Below, piece by piece: positions 14,315 through 25,548 of a stretch of DNA of 62,500 bases. Both the position numbers and the translations under genes were made by a program. Location: assembly GCA_016946835.1 (NCBI GenBank), contig JACVTC010000013.1:1372501-1435000 (forward strand), given 5' to 3'. A model generated the notes under the pieces. The model worked only from the letters and a program-made list of their open reading frames with translations, had not been told where the DNA came from and ran no database searches. The stretch comes from Neocallimastix lanati (nom. inval.). Taxonomy: Eukaryota > Neocallimastigomycota > Neocallimastigomycetes > Neocallimastigales > Neocallimastigaceae. Positions within the stretch are counted from its first letter, which is position 1; every line of letters begins with the position of its first letter.

Positions 14315-14677
14315 TTAGGATAATGATTCAGTTATTAGTGAGTTTGAGTTTGGAGCTGAAGTTTCATTTTCAGAGTAGACGGTAGAGGAATAGTTACCAT
14401 TTTCATCATAGGAAGACTTTCTTAATAAGGTAGAAGAAACGTCAATAAGGAAAGGATCATAAGAGAAACGGAAAACAACACCTGGCGTAACGTCATTTTT
14501 GGAGGAAGGAGAACGTTTGGGAGAAGGATTTTTTCGAGTATGTTTCATGGAAGTTCTCTTTAACTGTCTTCTTCTTAAGATAGCTAAAGCTGTTGCTGAA
14601 GTTATAGCAGAGCTACTTGAACTTTTTTTATCGGCATTCTTGTCAGACTTTCTACTAACTCTTCTTTTTGAAGTCAT
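14315..14677 (-). CDS. Small Ser/Arg/Lys-rich hypothetical protein
   Basis: A single 120-residue open frame from ATG to TAA, clearly GC-richer and more complex than the surrounding DNA, which is why it is accepted as real. The N-terminal half is very basic and Ser-rich (MTSKRR start, SSSSS run near residue 20, RRRQ near 36, KRSPSSK near 55). The C-terminal half is more balanced, with a hydrophobic/aromatic patch (FRFSYDPFLIDV, about residues 69-80) followed by an acidic Ser/Asn-rich tail. There is no signal peptide or membrane segment, and no family is recognised. The basic Ser-rich half could be a nuclear localisation or nucleic-acid-binding region, but that is only inference. No introns are evident and the nearest gene is several kilobases away. 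It could also be one exon of a longer gene. Confidence 0.6.
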   Translation of the reverse strand: MTSKRRVSRKSDKNADKKSSSSSAITSATALAILRRRQLKRTSMKHTRKNPSPKRSPSSKNDVTPGVVFRFSYDPFLIDVSSTLLRKSSYDENGNYSSTVYSENETSAPNSNSLITESLS

Positions 14678-14733
14678 TTTTATTTTTATTTTTATTTTCT
14701 TTTTTTTTCTTCTGTAGTTTTAAAGTTATTAAA

Positions 14734-14777
<44 letters not shown>

Positions 14778-15141
14778 CTTTTTAAATAAAATGAAAATAT
14801 TTATATATATATATAATTTTTTTTTTATGTAGATATATTGATTTTGTCGTTATTTTATTTATTTTTTTTTTTAACTTATTGTATTGATAATAGTAGATAT
14901 GAAACAAAAGAAAAAAAAAAAGTTTAAAACTGTTTCAACTTTTAAATTATTTTGACTTTATTTTTTTTTTTAATAGATAGTTACTTATTTTTTCTAATAG
15001 TATTATTTTATTTCTTTATAAAGAAAACGAAAAAAAAAGTTTTGATATTTTTTTTTCTATTGTACAAATATATATGTAAAAAAGTTTTCAAATAATAAAA
15101 AGAATAAAAAAAAATATTTATTTTATTTTTATTTTTATTTT

Positions 15142-15174
<33 letters not shown>

Positions 15175-16846
15175 TTTCAGTGAATTATTTATTTTTATTA
15201 TTTCTTTTATCTTTAAAAAAATTCTATATATTATATTACTATATAATATTTTTGTCTATTGTAATTTGTCTTTCTTTTCTTTTTTTTATATTATATAATA
15301 CAAAAAAAAAAGAAAATAAACTTATTTGCTTTTTGTTTTTATAAAAAGAGTTTTTTTTTTATTTACGTTTTTTACTTTTTATAATAAATATAAAATTTAC
15401 AATATCAGAATAAAAATAAAATATAATAAAAAAAGAAAAAAGAATTAAAAAAAAAAAAAATACATTATAGAAAAATATTTATCTTTTTATATAATTTCTT
15501 ATTTGAGGAGGTTAACAAATAAAAATTAATTATAATTATTATTATTTTTGTTAAAAATATCAAAAAAATTTTTTTATATAATAAATAAATAAATAAATAA
15601 AATAATAAATATAAATAAAAAAATAATAAATATAAATAAATAAAATAATAATAGATAAATAAATAATTAATAAATTGTACTTAGATAAATAATAAATAAT
15701 AGTAAATAATAATAAATAATAAATAATAAATAATAAATAAATTTTATATATTAAAATTTAATATTAAAAAAATTTAATATTTATATAGTTTAAATTGTTA
15801 TTGTTAAAGTTTGATATATAATCGTATAATATAATATATATAAATTATATTAATATATATAATATATTAATATCATATAATGACATTTATTTATTCATCA
15901 TCCTTTTTTTTTTATTTTATTTTATTTTATTTTATTTTATTTTGTAGAATTAATATGCAATTTTTAGTTATTAAATAATGATAATATAAAAAAAAAAAAA
16001 TTAAATAAAATTTTAATATTAGACATCATCAAATCATCAATAATTAATTTTTAGATTTTTAATATTAAATTATTAAAAATAAAATAAAATAAAAAAAAAA
16101 AAAAATGAAATAAAGGATGGATAATAGTAAAAAATTAAAATAAGTTAGAATTTATTAATTAAAATAATAATATTAATAATAATAATAAGAAAAATAATAA
16201 TAAGAAAAATAAATAATAAATAATTAGAAAAATAAAACTAAAATTGTTCATTGCTACTATTAAATATTACTAAATAGTTAACTATTTTCAAACTATTACT
16301 TTACTACTTTATTACTATTATTCGGTATTTCTTATATATATTCATATATATAATTTAATATACATATATATTTTTAAATATTAAATAGTTTCTTTTATTT
16401 TTATTTTTTATTTTTATTTTTTTTATGATTTTAACTTTATTTTTTTATTTTTACTTTTTTTAAATTCCATTTCCATTTCCATTTCCATTTCCATTTTTAT
16501 TTATTTTTGTTTTTTTAACATTATTTTTTTTTTAAAAAAAGTTTTATGACGAGTTAATTAAACTTTTTTTTTATATTATTATAATCTACTTTTTCATTTT
16601 TTTTTTTTATATATACACAGGCAAAAAAGATAGAATGGTGTGGAATGAAAACTATTTCATAATTTATCATTAGAATTTTAACTTTTTTTTTATTAATAAT
16701 AATATTATTACCTACTTTTTCAATATATATATATATATATTGTATAGATAAAAAAAAAAAGAAATAATGGAGTGGAATGAATACTATTCAATTAATAATT
16801 ATTAGAATTATTTTGTAATTTTTTTCTTTTATTATTATTATTATTA

Positions 16847-16939
<93 letters not shown>

Positions 16940-17896
16940 TTTCTTTTTTTTCTTTTTTTATCGTTATATTAATAAACTTTCAAATTGATTTTTTTTTTTT
17001 TTTTTATTATTTGGAGTTCACTTATAATAAACTATTTATGATAGTTTTTCTTTTTCTTTTTCTATTTCTCATTTCTCTCTCTGTCTCTCTGTCTCTCTCT
17101 CTCTCTCTCTCAAACTCTCTCTATTCTATAATATATTACAAATATATTTTTATTTTAAAATTTATATACATTATATATATTTACTACATATTACGTATAC
17201 TACACATTATATTACATATATATTTAATAAAATTTATATTTTATAACAAAGTACCACATTCTATATATCATATATATATCATATACGTTACATTAATGTA
17301 GTTTATTATACATCATTTAAAATTATATATTTATCTATACAACTATTTAGAAATAAAGGAAAAGACACACAAACAAAGAGAAAAAAATAAAAAAAAAAAT
17401 AAAAAAAGAAAAAATATTTTATTTCATTACATTTCATTTTATTTATTTCTTTTTTTTTTTTTTTTTTTTTAATTTAATATTTATTTCTCATTTATCTATC
17501 ACATATTTATATTTATATTTAAATTGGGAATTTTTTTTTTTTTTTTAAAAAAAAAAACATTTTTAAATTTGTTAACATCCATATTTAAATAAAGGAATTT
17601 ATGTATATATATATATATATAATTTATTAAAGAAAAAAGTCATTCACATTGTAAAATTACTTACTACTACTACTACTAATAATAATAATTTTTATTTTTA
17701 TTTTTACTTTACTTTTATATATTTTATTACAATTTACTTTTTTTTTTTTTTATTTTATTTAATTCTTATATATAAGAAATTATTATAAAATTTTTTTCTG
17801 ATAAAAATATATATATATAAAATATAAAAAAAAAAAAAGAAAAAACCAACAAACGAATAAGCAAAGTAATAATAATAATAATAATATATGTATATA
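14678..17896. other. Gene-free AT-rich spacer with microsatellites
   Basis: No gene seen. Holds long poly-T runs (about 14738-14777 and 15150-15170), a hexamer tract (CCATTT)n near 16467-16495, and a CT-rich tract near 17070-17115. A near-repeat of a GGAATGAA-containing motif occurs at about 16640 and 16770. The open frame at 17011-17301 is low complexity. Confidence 0.6.
16838..16939. repeat. (TTA)n microsatellite
   Basis: About 100 bases of nearly uninterrupted TTA triplets. Not part of any gene. Confidence 0.9.
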
Positions 17897-18478
17897 TATA
17901 AAAGATATATAATATAAAAAACAAAAATATATATAAAAGATATACAATATAAAAAAACAAAAACATATATATATATATAAAAGATATATAATATAAAAAA
18001 AACAAAAACATATATATATATAAAAGATATATAATATAAAAAAAAATAAAAACATATATATATATATATAAAAGATATATAATATAAAATAACAAAAACA
18101 CAATATATATATAAAAGATATATAATATAAAATAACAAAAACGTATAGTATATATATAAAAGATATATATTGAAAAAAAACAAAATCATATATATATATA
18201 TATATAAAAGATTTAAATATAAAAAATCAAAAACACATATATATATAAAAGATATATAATATAAAAAATCAAAAACACATATATATATAAAAGATATATA
18301 ATATAAAAAAACAAAAACACATATATATATAAAAGATATATATTATAAAAAAACAAAAACATATATATATACATATATAAAAGATATATAATATAAAAAA
18401 AAACAAAAACATATATATATATATATATAAAAGATATACAATATAAAAAAAACAAAAACATATATATATATAATATAT
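17897..18478. repeat. Variable minisatellite, about 13 units of 40-48 bp
   Basis: Roughly thirteen tandem units each contain AAAAGATATATAATATAAAA followed by AACAAAAACA and a (TA)n stretch of variable length, so unit length varies mostly through the TA and A runs. All the open frames on the minus strand here (repeats of IIYLLYIY and FLFF) are shadows of this array. It ends about 75 bases before the GC-richer mobile-element island begins. Confidence 0.9.
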
Positions 18479-18555
18479 AAAAAAGTTAATTACATTTTAT
18501 TTTGAAAAAACATTTACTTTTATGTTTCTGATATTTTATTTGTGGTTTCAATGCA

Positions 18556-19270
18556 GTGCAACGTTCGTCTGATATTGAACGAATAGAACGAAGGTATGTT
18601 GACCTTCAGAAAGTTATAGGATATGGTGTTTTAGAGAGAGAAATTGTAACTTTTTTAAGCGAATCAAATGATTCGCAAGTGTTTGCTAGTACTATTACGG
18701 AAAAAATGAAAAAAAAAAAAAAAAAAAAATCAGTGAGCTTTTAGCTTTTATAGAAAAAGCGGGCTGACCATACTTATTATCCTCTGTCTGGTAATATTAC
18801 TGGGTAATATTGTGTTAAAAATTAAGGAATGAATAAACTAAAGCGAATAGTCAGTTTGATGAATATATCAATGCAATACACAATGAAGATGTAAGAAGCC
18901 ATATAAAAGCAAAGATTTTCATGACCACGTTGAATATTACTGTTCAAAGAGGAGTCTGTCCAAAGTTATGTGAGAAAGATTCACCTTGGCTTCAAGTCGT
19001 TTAGCCTTTCGTCGAATGAAGTTTAGAGGGCAACCGTTGGGATGTTTTTACTCTTTAGTTTTATGCTTTAGGAAAAGGTCACATTCTCATTTAATTTATT
19101 GTTTTTATTATATAGATATATATTTTTTTCTTTTTTTTCTTTTTTTTTCTTTTATTTTTTATTATCTCACAGTCACCTTCTCTTGCTCCCACCACGACAA
19201 AATAATCTTACTAATAAGAATTTTTTTACGTCCAAACATTTTTCGACATCCAGCTTTCCATGATTAGATT
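18556..19270 (+). other. Decayed, unrecognised coding fragment in a GC-richer island
   Basis: Base composition changes sharply from the minisatellite to a much GC-richer sequence. A 50-residue open stretch (RSSDIERIERRYVDLQKV...) is charged and helix-like. It is followed by broken frames including CPKLCEKDSPW near 18960 and RLAFRRMKFRGQPLG near 18990-19040. Stops and poly-A insertions interrupt every frame. It lies upstream of, and on the same strand as, the IS1595-like transposase relic, so it may be the N-terminal part of that element or a second inserted element. No family is assigned. Confidence 0.4.
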
Positions 19271-19592
19271 TTTTTTTTTTTTGAGCTTTCAACTAAAAGA
19301 AAACTAAATAAACTGGAAGAATGACTCGAAGGCAATGAGGCGAGGTTTTGTTGCAACAATTTCTTGATGAGATCTCCTCTTCAATTAGTGAGCCGGGTTA
19401 AAACAACATTGTATTGAGTCCTTGAATATTCAAACTGATTTTTTAATCCCGTTTCTATGACGATAACGTCGTTTATGAGGTTTACCTATCTTCAATTTTT
19501 TATTTTATTTTATTTTATTTTATTTTATTTTATTTTATTTTTATTTTTTTTTTGTCATCTATAGCCAAACGATTCAGATATATGACGATTTC

Positions 19593-19643
<51 letters not shown>

Positions 19644-19989
19644 TGATCTATAAGAGAAGTAATATTATCTCAAATACTAAAAAATAATCTGAGCGTGATT
19701 GATTAAAACAAAATCATTATGAGGTAGGGGATGAATGAAACTTTCCTGTCGAACTTATTGAGCAACAGGAGGTCTCTGAAATCGTACGAATCCTGTTTTT
19801 TTTTATAACAGCAATTATTGCGAACTTTAACACTTTATTTTTTTTATTCATTTATTAATTACATGAAAAATTTTTTATAAAAAAAAAATAATAATAATAG
19901 AATGTTTCAGTGAAGACATTACGACAAGTTCGATGGGAAAAATTTTTGAAGCTGAATTTGAAAAAAAAGGGTTAATAACTATTATAATG
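19271..19989. other. GC-richer degraded segment, no readable gene
   Basis: Between the two relics of the island the sequence keeps the raised GC content (for example near 19310-19490 and 19680-19800) but all frames are broken. A (TTTTA)n tract at about 19498-19540 and a poly-T run of about 45 bases ending near 19640 interrupt it. It contains one copy of the dispersed GCAATTATTGCGAAC repeat. Confidence 0.5.
19802..19895 (+). repeat. Dispersed repeat, copy 1 (GCAATTATTGCGAACTTTAA type)
   Basis: A poly-T run followed by AACAGCAATTATTGCGAAC, then TTTAACACTTTATTTT, TTATT repeats, an AATTACATGAA segment and a poly-A run. The same order of blocks recurs at about 35390 and 35566, where it is followed by ATTATTTGTCCAATT. 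This suggests a short non-autonomous element or the end of a larger one. Confidence 0.6.
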
Positions 19990-20490
19990 AATTTTAGGAT
20001 TAAAAAAAAAAAAATTGGAGCATTCAATTGTAAGAACAAAAGAGAAAATTAGAAGTATTTGAGTTAGACGATAGCTACTTTGGAACTCACAGAGTCAGAG
20101 GCAAATAGGGGGATCATGGAGAAATACCTGCTTTCGGGAATTTTAAAAAGAAAAGGAAAGGTGTTTGTGACAGTGGTTCCGAATTGATCTCGAGAAGCGT
20201 TAATACTGATTATTGAGGGAAAAATTCTTGAAGGCTCCGCGAATCACACCGACGACTGGAAAGCCTATAATGGTCTGATTCACTATGATGTGTTTCATCA
20301 CTAAAACGAATTTACTCATGGCAAAGTCTCACGGTAACGGTATCAAATGCTTTTGGAATTATATTAAAAATAATGCTTCTCAAAGTTCAATAACGGGGTT
20401 AACCAACAATAAATTCATCTTTCATTTAAAAGAAAGTGAGGCAAAATTTATTATCAGAGATAATGATTTTGATATCTTTTATTGTAAATT
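19990..20490 (+). pseudogene. ISXO2/IS1595-like (Merlin-type) DDE transposase relic
   Basis: Read across frame changes, the protein shows ordered hallmarks of the IS1595/ISXO2 transposase fold used by Merlin-type DNA transposons: FELDDSYFG (first catalytic Asp region) near 20055, FGILKRKGKVFVTVVPN near 20135, then GSANHTDDWKAYNGL near 20240 (second Asp in TDDWKAY), an FTHGK segment near 20310, and NGIKCFWNYIK near 20340. The family's third acidic residue normally follows NxIE, and here the text reads NGIK, so that catalytic Glu appears lost. FHLKESEAKFIIRDND near 20430 matches the C-terminal 'hlkE-eyRyN' block. Several stops and frameshifts make it nonfunctional. It ends within about 20 bases of a perfect palindrome. 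Family assignment is from motif order. Confidence 0.75.
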
Positions 20491-20492
20491 CA

Positions 20493-20563
20493 TTTTTTTT
20501 TTTTTTTTTTTTTTTTTTTGATTTTACTTTTATTTTTTTTTAAAAAAAAATAAAAGTAAAATC

Positions 20564-20590
<27 letters not shown>
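20493..20590. repeat. Perfect palindrome of about 98 bp (fold-back)
   Basis: T27 then GATTTTACTTTTATTTTTTTTT (20493-20541) is followed with no spacer by its exact reverse complement ending in an A-run (20542-20590). All 49 positions of each arm pair. It truncates the transposase relic at its C-terminal end. Confidence 0.9.
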
Positions 20591-20594
<4 letters not shown>

Positions 20595-20870
20595 TGATGT
20601 TCAAGAGCTTACTTAATTTTATATAATTCGATATCTTCATCGCAGATTTTCTTCTTTAATGAGGCAGAACGGTCTTTCATCAGATAAAAAAAAAAAAAAT
20701 GAAACATCGGATAGGAATTGATAAAGGCTAGACATTGGCAAAAAATATATATATTTTTTTGCTTTTCCTTTTTAAGATTTTGCTTCAATATATGGTCGTT
20801 GAGACCAGTTACGAAGTTACTAAAGAAGTATCCCCTCATCAGGTTTCTTTATCCAGTAACAATTGTTATG
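20591..20870. other. GC-richer degraded segment beyond the palindrome
   Basis: The raised GC content of the mobile-element island continues to about 20.87 kb. Open stretches exist on both strands (76 residues on the minus strand at 20609-20839), but neither resembles a known domain and both run into homopolymers. It is probably the remaining end of the inserted element. Confidence 0.4.
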
Positions 20871-20897
20871 TACCCCCCCCCCACACACACACACACA

Positions 20898-20967
<70 letters not shown>

Positions 20968-20985
20968 TTTTTTTTTTTTTAAATT
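20870..20985. repeat. Compound microsatellite C-CA-CT-TA-T
   Basis: A C-run of about ten bases, then (CA)n, (CT)n, (TA)n and a long poly-T run follow each other without interruption. A C-run is very rare in this sequence. Confidence 0.9.
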
Positions 20986-21537
20986 CCTGTACATTTTAAT
21001 TATTTGTTGTTTTATAAAGTTTATTCATTTTTCATAATTGAAATTTAAAGTTAAAAAAGATCAGGAATGAAAATTATAATATTATTTCTATTATTTAGTG
21101 ATTATTCCCTTTTTTTTTATTTTTATTTTTATTTTTATTTTTATTCTTTTTACTTTCTTTTTCATATCTAAACCACTTTTTATTAAAAAACAAAAAAAAA
21201 GATCTTTTTCAATATTGTTCACAATTTACTAATAATTAAATAAACTATGATTCTTAGGACTTAAAAAAAAAAAAGAATAAAAGATATAAACTATATTATA
21301 ATAATTTTTTTTATTATAATTATGTGTACTCATTTTTACTCATTTTCATTATTTTGAAGATGAAGAACTTATTAATTTTATACGTACAAGGATTTTTAGT
21401 CATACTTATCACCAAGTAGGAGAACTATTTTTTTTTTTGTAATATAAGAATAGTGATACAGTTTCTTTTCTTAGAAACAAAAAAGCAATCCTTTAACGTA
21501 TTTAATTAAAATTTTATGTCAGTAATAATAACAATAG

Positions 21538-21748
<211 letters not shown>

Positions 21749-21952
21749 ATAATACTATTACTAATACTGTTACTACTAATACTTTATTATTATTATAATG
21801 ATAATAATAAAGAGATAATACTCTTATTACTACTACTACTAATAATAAAGAAATAACAAAGTAGTACTAATACATATATTGGTTAAATAGAAATTGTGGA
21901 TATAAGTGAATATCACATGAAATATAATTTAAATCATGTGTAATAACAATTT

Positions 21953-21991
<39 letters not shown>

Positions 21992-22664
21992 TTTTTTGAT
22001 TACACAGAACGGCAATAATGCTTTAAAAATTAACAAGTCATATTTAAGAATAAATGATTTTTTTTTTAGTAGCAGAACACAATAAGAAAGATATTAAATA
22101 TATATATAATATATATATATTTTATATATTAATAAATATATACTTCAAGGTTAATTCAACAAAGGATATATAATGATAAAGATAACAAAAAAAAAAAAAA
22201 AAGTCTAAATAAAATAAAAAACAATTTTTATTATTAAATTAAATTAATAAACATAAATATATAAATTAACAAAATTAAATAAATAATAATAAATAAATAT
22301 TATTAAATAAATATATATATATATATAAATTAAATAAACATAATAATGAAAGTAAATAAATAAAAAATCATAATCAAAACATTATTCCATAATAAAAATA
22401 AATGAATAAAAATAATAAGTAAATAAATTTATTTAAAGATAATTCAATAATTAAAATAGATTAAAAATACATAAAATATATTAATATTTATGTTTTTTTA
22501 ATTTAATTTATATTGATTAAAGTTTTTATTAATATTTTTATATTTTTTACATCATAATTCTAATTAATAAAAAAGGAATAATTAAGTATTTTATTATAAA
22601 ATAAAGTTAAAAATTTATTTTAATATAATACTAAATTAATTAAATAGATTAAAAATTTTTTATT

Positions 22665-22680
22665 CCGTATATATATACGG
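22665..22680. promoter_or_regulatory. 16-bp perfect palindrome with GC ends
   Basis: CCGTATATATATACGG is perfectly self-complementary. CCG/CGG ends are the half sites of fungal Zn2Cys6 factors, which bind CGG/CCG pairs. Here the pair faces outward with a 10-base spacer, about 0.9 kb upstream of the PI-PLC start. The regulatory role is inference. Confidence 0.25.
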
Positions 22681-23546
22681 CTTATGTTAAAATTGATTTT
22701 TTTTTTTCTTTATTAATAAATAATATTAAATAATAAAGATAATTAATTATTATTTGATAAATCAAAAAATGAAGGATGAAATATTATAAATTTTTAATTT
22801 TTTAAAAAAAGAAAAAAAAAAAAAGAAAATCATTTTGGCCGTATTTGTTAGGTAAACAAGTCAAAAAAAAAAAGGTAATAATAAATATTAAATTATATAA
22901 ATATTATAAAACTATTAAATATTTATATATAATAAAATTTATATTTTTTTTATTTTTTATTATTTTTTATATATTTTATTAATTATGACATTCAATATTA
23001 AAAATACTTATTATATTTATTATATAGTTTTTGTTAAAACTATTTTATTATATATAAATATATTTTTGTTATTTATATTTCATTTATTATTATAATATTT
23101 TTTTAATTAATTTTTAATTTTCTCCAGTTGAAAAAAATATTAAAAAAAAAAAAAATTTTTTTTATATATTAAAATCTTTATTAATTAATAAATTAATATA
23201 TGATAATAAATAAGATTATATATAAATAATATATGTGAAAAAAAGATTAAATTATACTAAATATTAATAAATAATATATAAATATTTGATATATTTATTA
23301 TTTATTTATTATTTATATATGATATAAAAAAAAAATAATATAAAAAGAAGAGGAAAAAGCTCTTTTTTTTTTTTTAGAAAAAAGAATAATTTAATAATTT
23401 ATCTTTATTAATTTTTATATATATTGCAAATAATAAAATAAATAAAAAATATTTTATAAAATAAAAAAGTATTAGTAATTAATATTTATAAGTAAAACAA
23501 TAATAATAACAAAAAAAAAAAAATTGAATTTTAAAAAAAAAACTAT

Positions 23547-23560
23547 TATATATAAAATAA
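23547..23560 (+). promoter_or_regulatory. Possible TATA element
   Basis: TATATATAAAATAA lies about 30-45 bases upstream of the PI-PLC start codon. In such AT-rich DNA this can easily be chance. Confidence 0.2.
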
Positions 23561-23590
23561 GTATATTTATTAATTTCAATTCAATATACA

Positions 23591-24586
23591 ATGAATAAAT
23601 TTTCAATGGGATGGGGGAAATTACTCCTTATTTTATTTGTAATGTTATTTTCAGTCGTTACAAAGGTAAAAGCAGCAATAAGTTGGAATGAGGTAGGTGA
23701 TTACAATTGGATGAGATATATTGATTCAAATATGAGAATTAGTCAAATTAACATACCGGGATCTCATGATAGTGGAGCTATTGATATGGGTAAAGGAGAA
23801 GGTTCTTTTTTGATATCTTTATTTACAAAAACTCAAGACCTTACTATTTTTGATCAATTGATTCAAGGAACCAGATATCTTGATATTAGATTAGCATGGG
23901 ATGTTGCTAAAAGAGATGTTATAATTGTTCATGGTGTTATTAACACCAGTATTACTTTTGCTGATGTATTAAATGATATTTATTACTTTTTAAGTTTAAA
24001 AGATAATAATGGCCAACGAATTACAGACTCTGAGGCCATTGTTCTCTCCTTAAAAATTGATCGAAGTGGACATGATAATGAGATTATAAGTAGGGTGATG
24101 GAATATATATCACAGAATCCTACTTATTGGTTTACGAATAGATATATTCCTACGCTTGCTGAAGTAAGAGGAAAGATAGTTTTGGCCACTCGTTTCACTT
24201 CCAACTTCGGTCTTTCTGTCGATTGGAATGATATGGGAGAAGCAAATAGACCACAATGTAATGTATGCTACAAAGAAAGAGGAGTACAAGGATTAAACTC
24301 TTTCTATAATGTCGTTGCACAAGATTACTATTCCATTAGCCCTGAAAATAAATGGAATGTTTTCAGTGGAGTCTTAGCTAATCTTAAGAGTTCAGCAAAT
24401 ACTATTCTTATCAACTTTTTAAGTATAAGTAATTTAGATATGGTTGGTACAGCAAGATCTTTAAATAATAAATTATTAAATGTTAATACCCAAATTAGAC
24501 CAGAAAATGGTTGGATTATTGTAGATTTTACTAGAGCCGAAATTGCAAGAAAAATATATAGATCTAATATTATTAGTTCTTATTAA
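23591..24586 (+). CDS. Secreted phosphatidylinositol-specific phospholipase C (PI-PLC X domain), bacterial type
   Basis: An intact, intronless 331-residue frame. Residues about 1-28 are a signal peptide (hydrophobic core LLLILFVMLF, likely cleavage after KVKA). The X-domain follows: IPGSHDSGA (about 55-63) carries the first catalytic His, RYLDIRLAWD (about 95-104) the conserved Arg/Asp strand, and IIVHG (about 111-115) the second catalytic His. EAIVLSLKID (about 148-157) and the C-terminal GWIIVDFT strand complete the barrel. Length fits bacterial single-domain PI-PLCs; no PH, EF-hand, Y or C2 domain of eukaryotic signalling PLCs is present. The family cleaves PI or releases GPI-anchored proteins, and here it should act outside the cell. 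The lack of introns, the bacterial architecture and GC-richer codons suggest acquisition from bacteria (inference). AT-rich DNA flanks both sides. Confidence 0.9.
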   Translation: MNKFSMGWGKLLLILFVMLFSVVTKVKAAISWNEVGDYNWMRYIDSNMRISQINIPGSHDSGAIDMGKGEGSFLISLFTKTQDLTIFDQLIQGTRYLDIRLAWDVAKRDVIIVHGVINTSITFADVLNDIYYFLSLKDNNGQRITDSEAIVLSLKIDRSGHDNEIISRVMEYISQNPTYWFTNRYIPTLAEVRGKIVLATRFTSNFGLSVDWNDMGEANRPQCNVCYKERGVQGLNSFYNVVAQDYYSISPENKWNVFSGVLANLKSSANTILINFLSISNLDMVGTARSLNNKLLNVNTQIRPENGWIIVDFTRAEIARKIYRSNIISSY

Positions 24587-25009
24587 AAAAAAAACAAAAA
24601 ACGTTTTATTGTATTTTAATTTTTTTTTATTTTTAATATTTTATATATTTTATATTTTATATTTTAATCTTTTTTTTTTTTTATTTTTATTTTTTATTTT
24701 TATATTTTTTATTTTTATAATTTATTTATCCTTTAAAAAAAAAAAAAAAAAAAAAAGAATTAATTAGACATGTTTATTTAAAGAATTAATGATATCTCTA
24801 TTTTTTTTTTTTTTTATTTGTTTTTTTTATTTTTTTTTTTACTTTTTTGTATATACTTATATATATATATATAATGATAGAAATTTTTATAAATATTTTA
24901 TAAATATATATATATATTTTTTTAAAAAAAATAATTGTAATAATAGAATATTATATAGAAAAATATAAATAAATAGAATTATAATAATAAGTAAAAATAA
25001 ATAAATAAA

Positions 25010-25066
<57 letters not shown>

Positions 25067-25497
25067 ATTTTTTATAATTCTTTTATTTAATAATTTAAAT
25101 AAATTTTTATTTTATTTTATTTATTGTTTTGTGAATAATCTATATATATATGCTATAATTAAATATAATTCAACATATCTAAAAGAAAAAATATAATAGT
25201 AAATTATAAACAACTTAAATATATATATATTATAAAAGTCATAATTTTTTTTGTTGTAATTTTAAATAAAGCATTAAAATTTAAATATGGTCATTTTCAT
25301 TTACAATACATATAATATATTAACTTTTTCCCATTTTATTATTATTTCACAATAATTTATTATTTTTTTTTGACCTTTCTGTTTAATTTTTTAAAAACAT
25401 CTTTATTTTATTTTATTATTTTTTTAACACATTTGCATATCTCATTTTTTATATAATAATAGAGATGGAACTTTCGTTTTGAATTTGTAAAATATGT

Positions 25498-25548
<51 letters not shown>

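Noticed and set aside
14499-14717. 72-residue frame on the plus strand opposite the small Ser-rich gene
   Set aside because: Antisense shadow of the minus-strand gene, which has the better start, composition and complexity.
17755-18461. Several overlapping 80-144 residue open frames on the minus strand rich in Y, I, F and L
   Set aside because: They are translations of the minisatellite; the three frames repeat the same pattern and no gene features are present.
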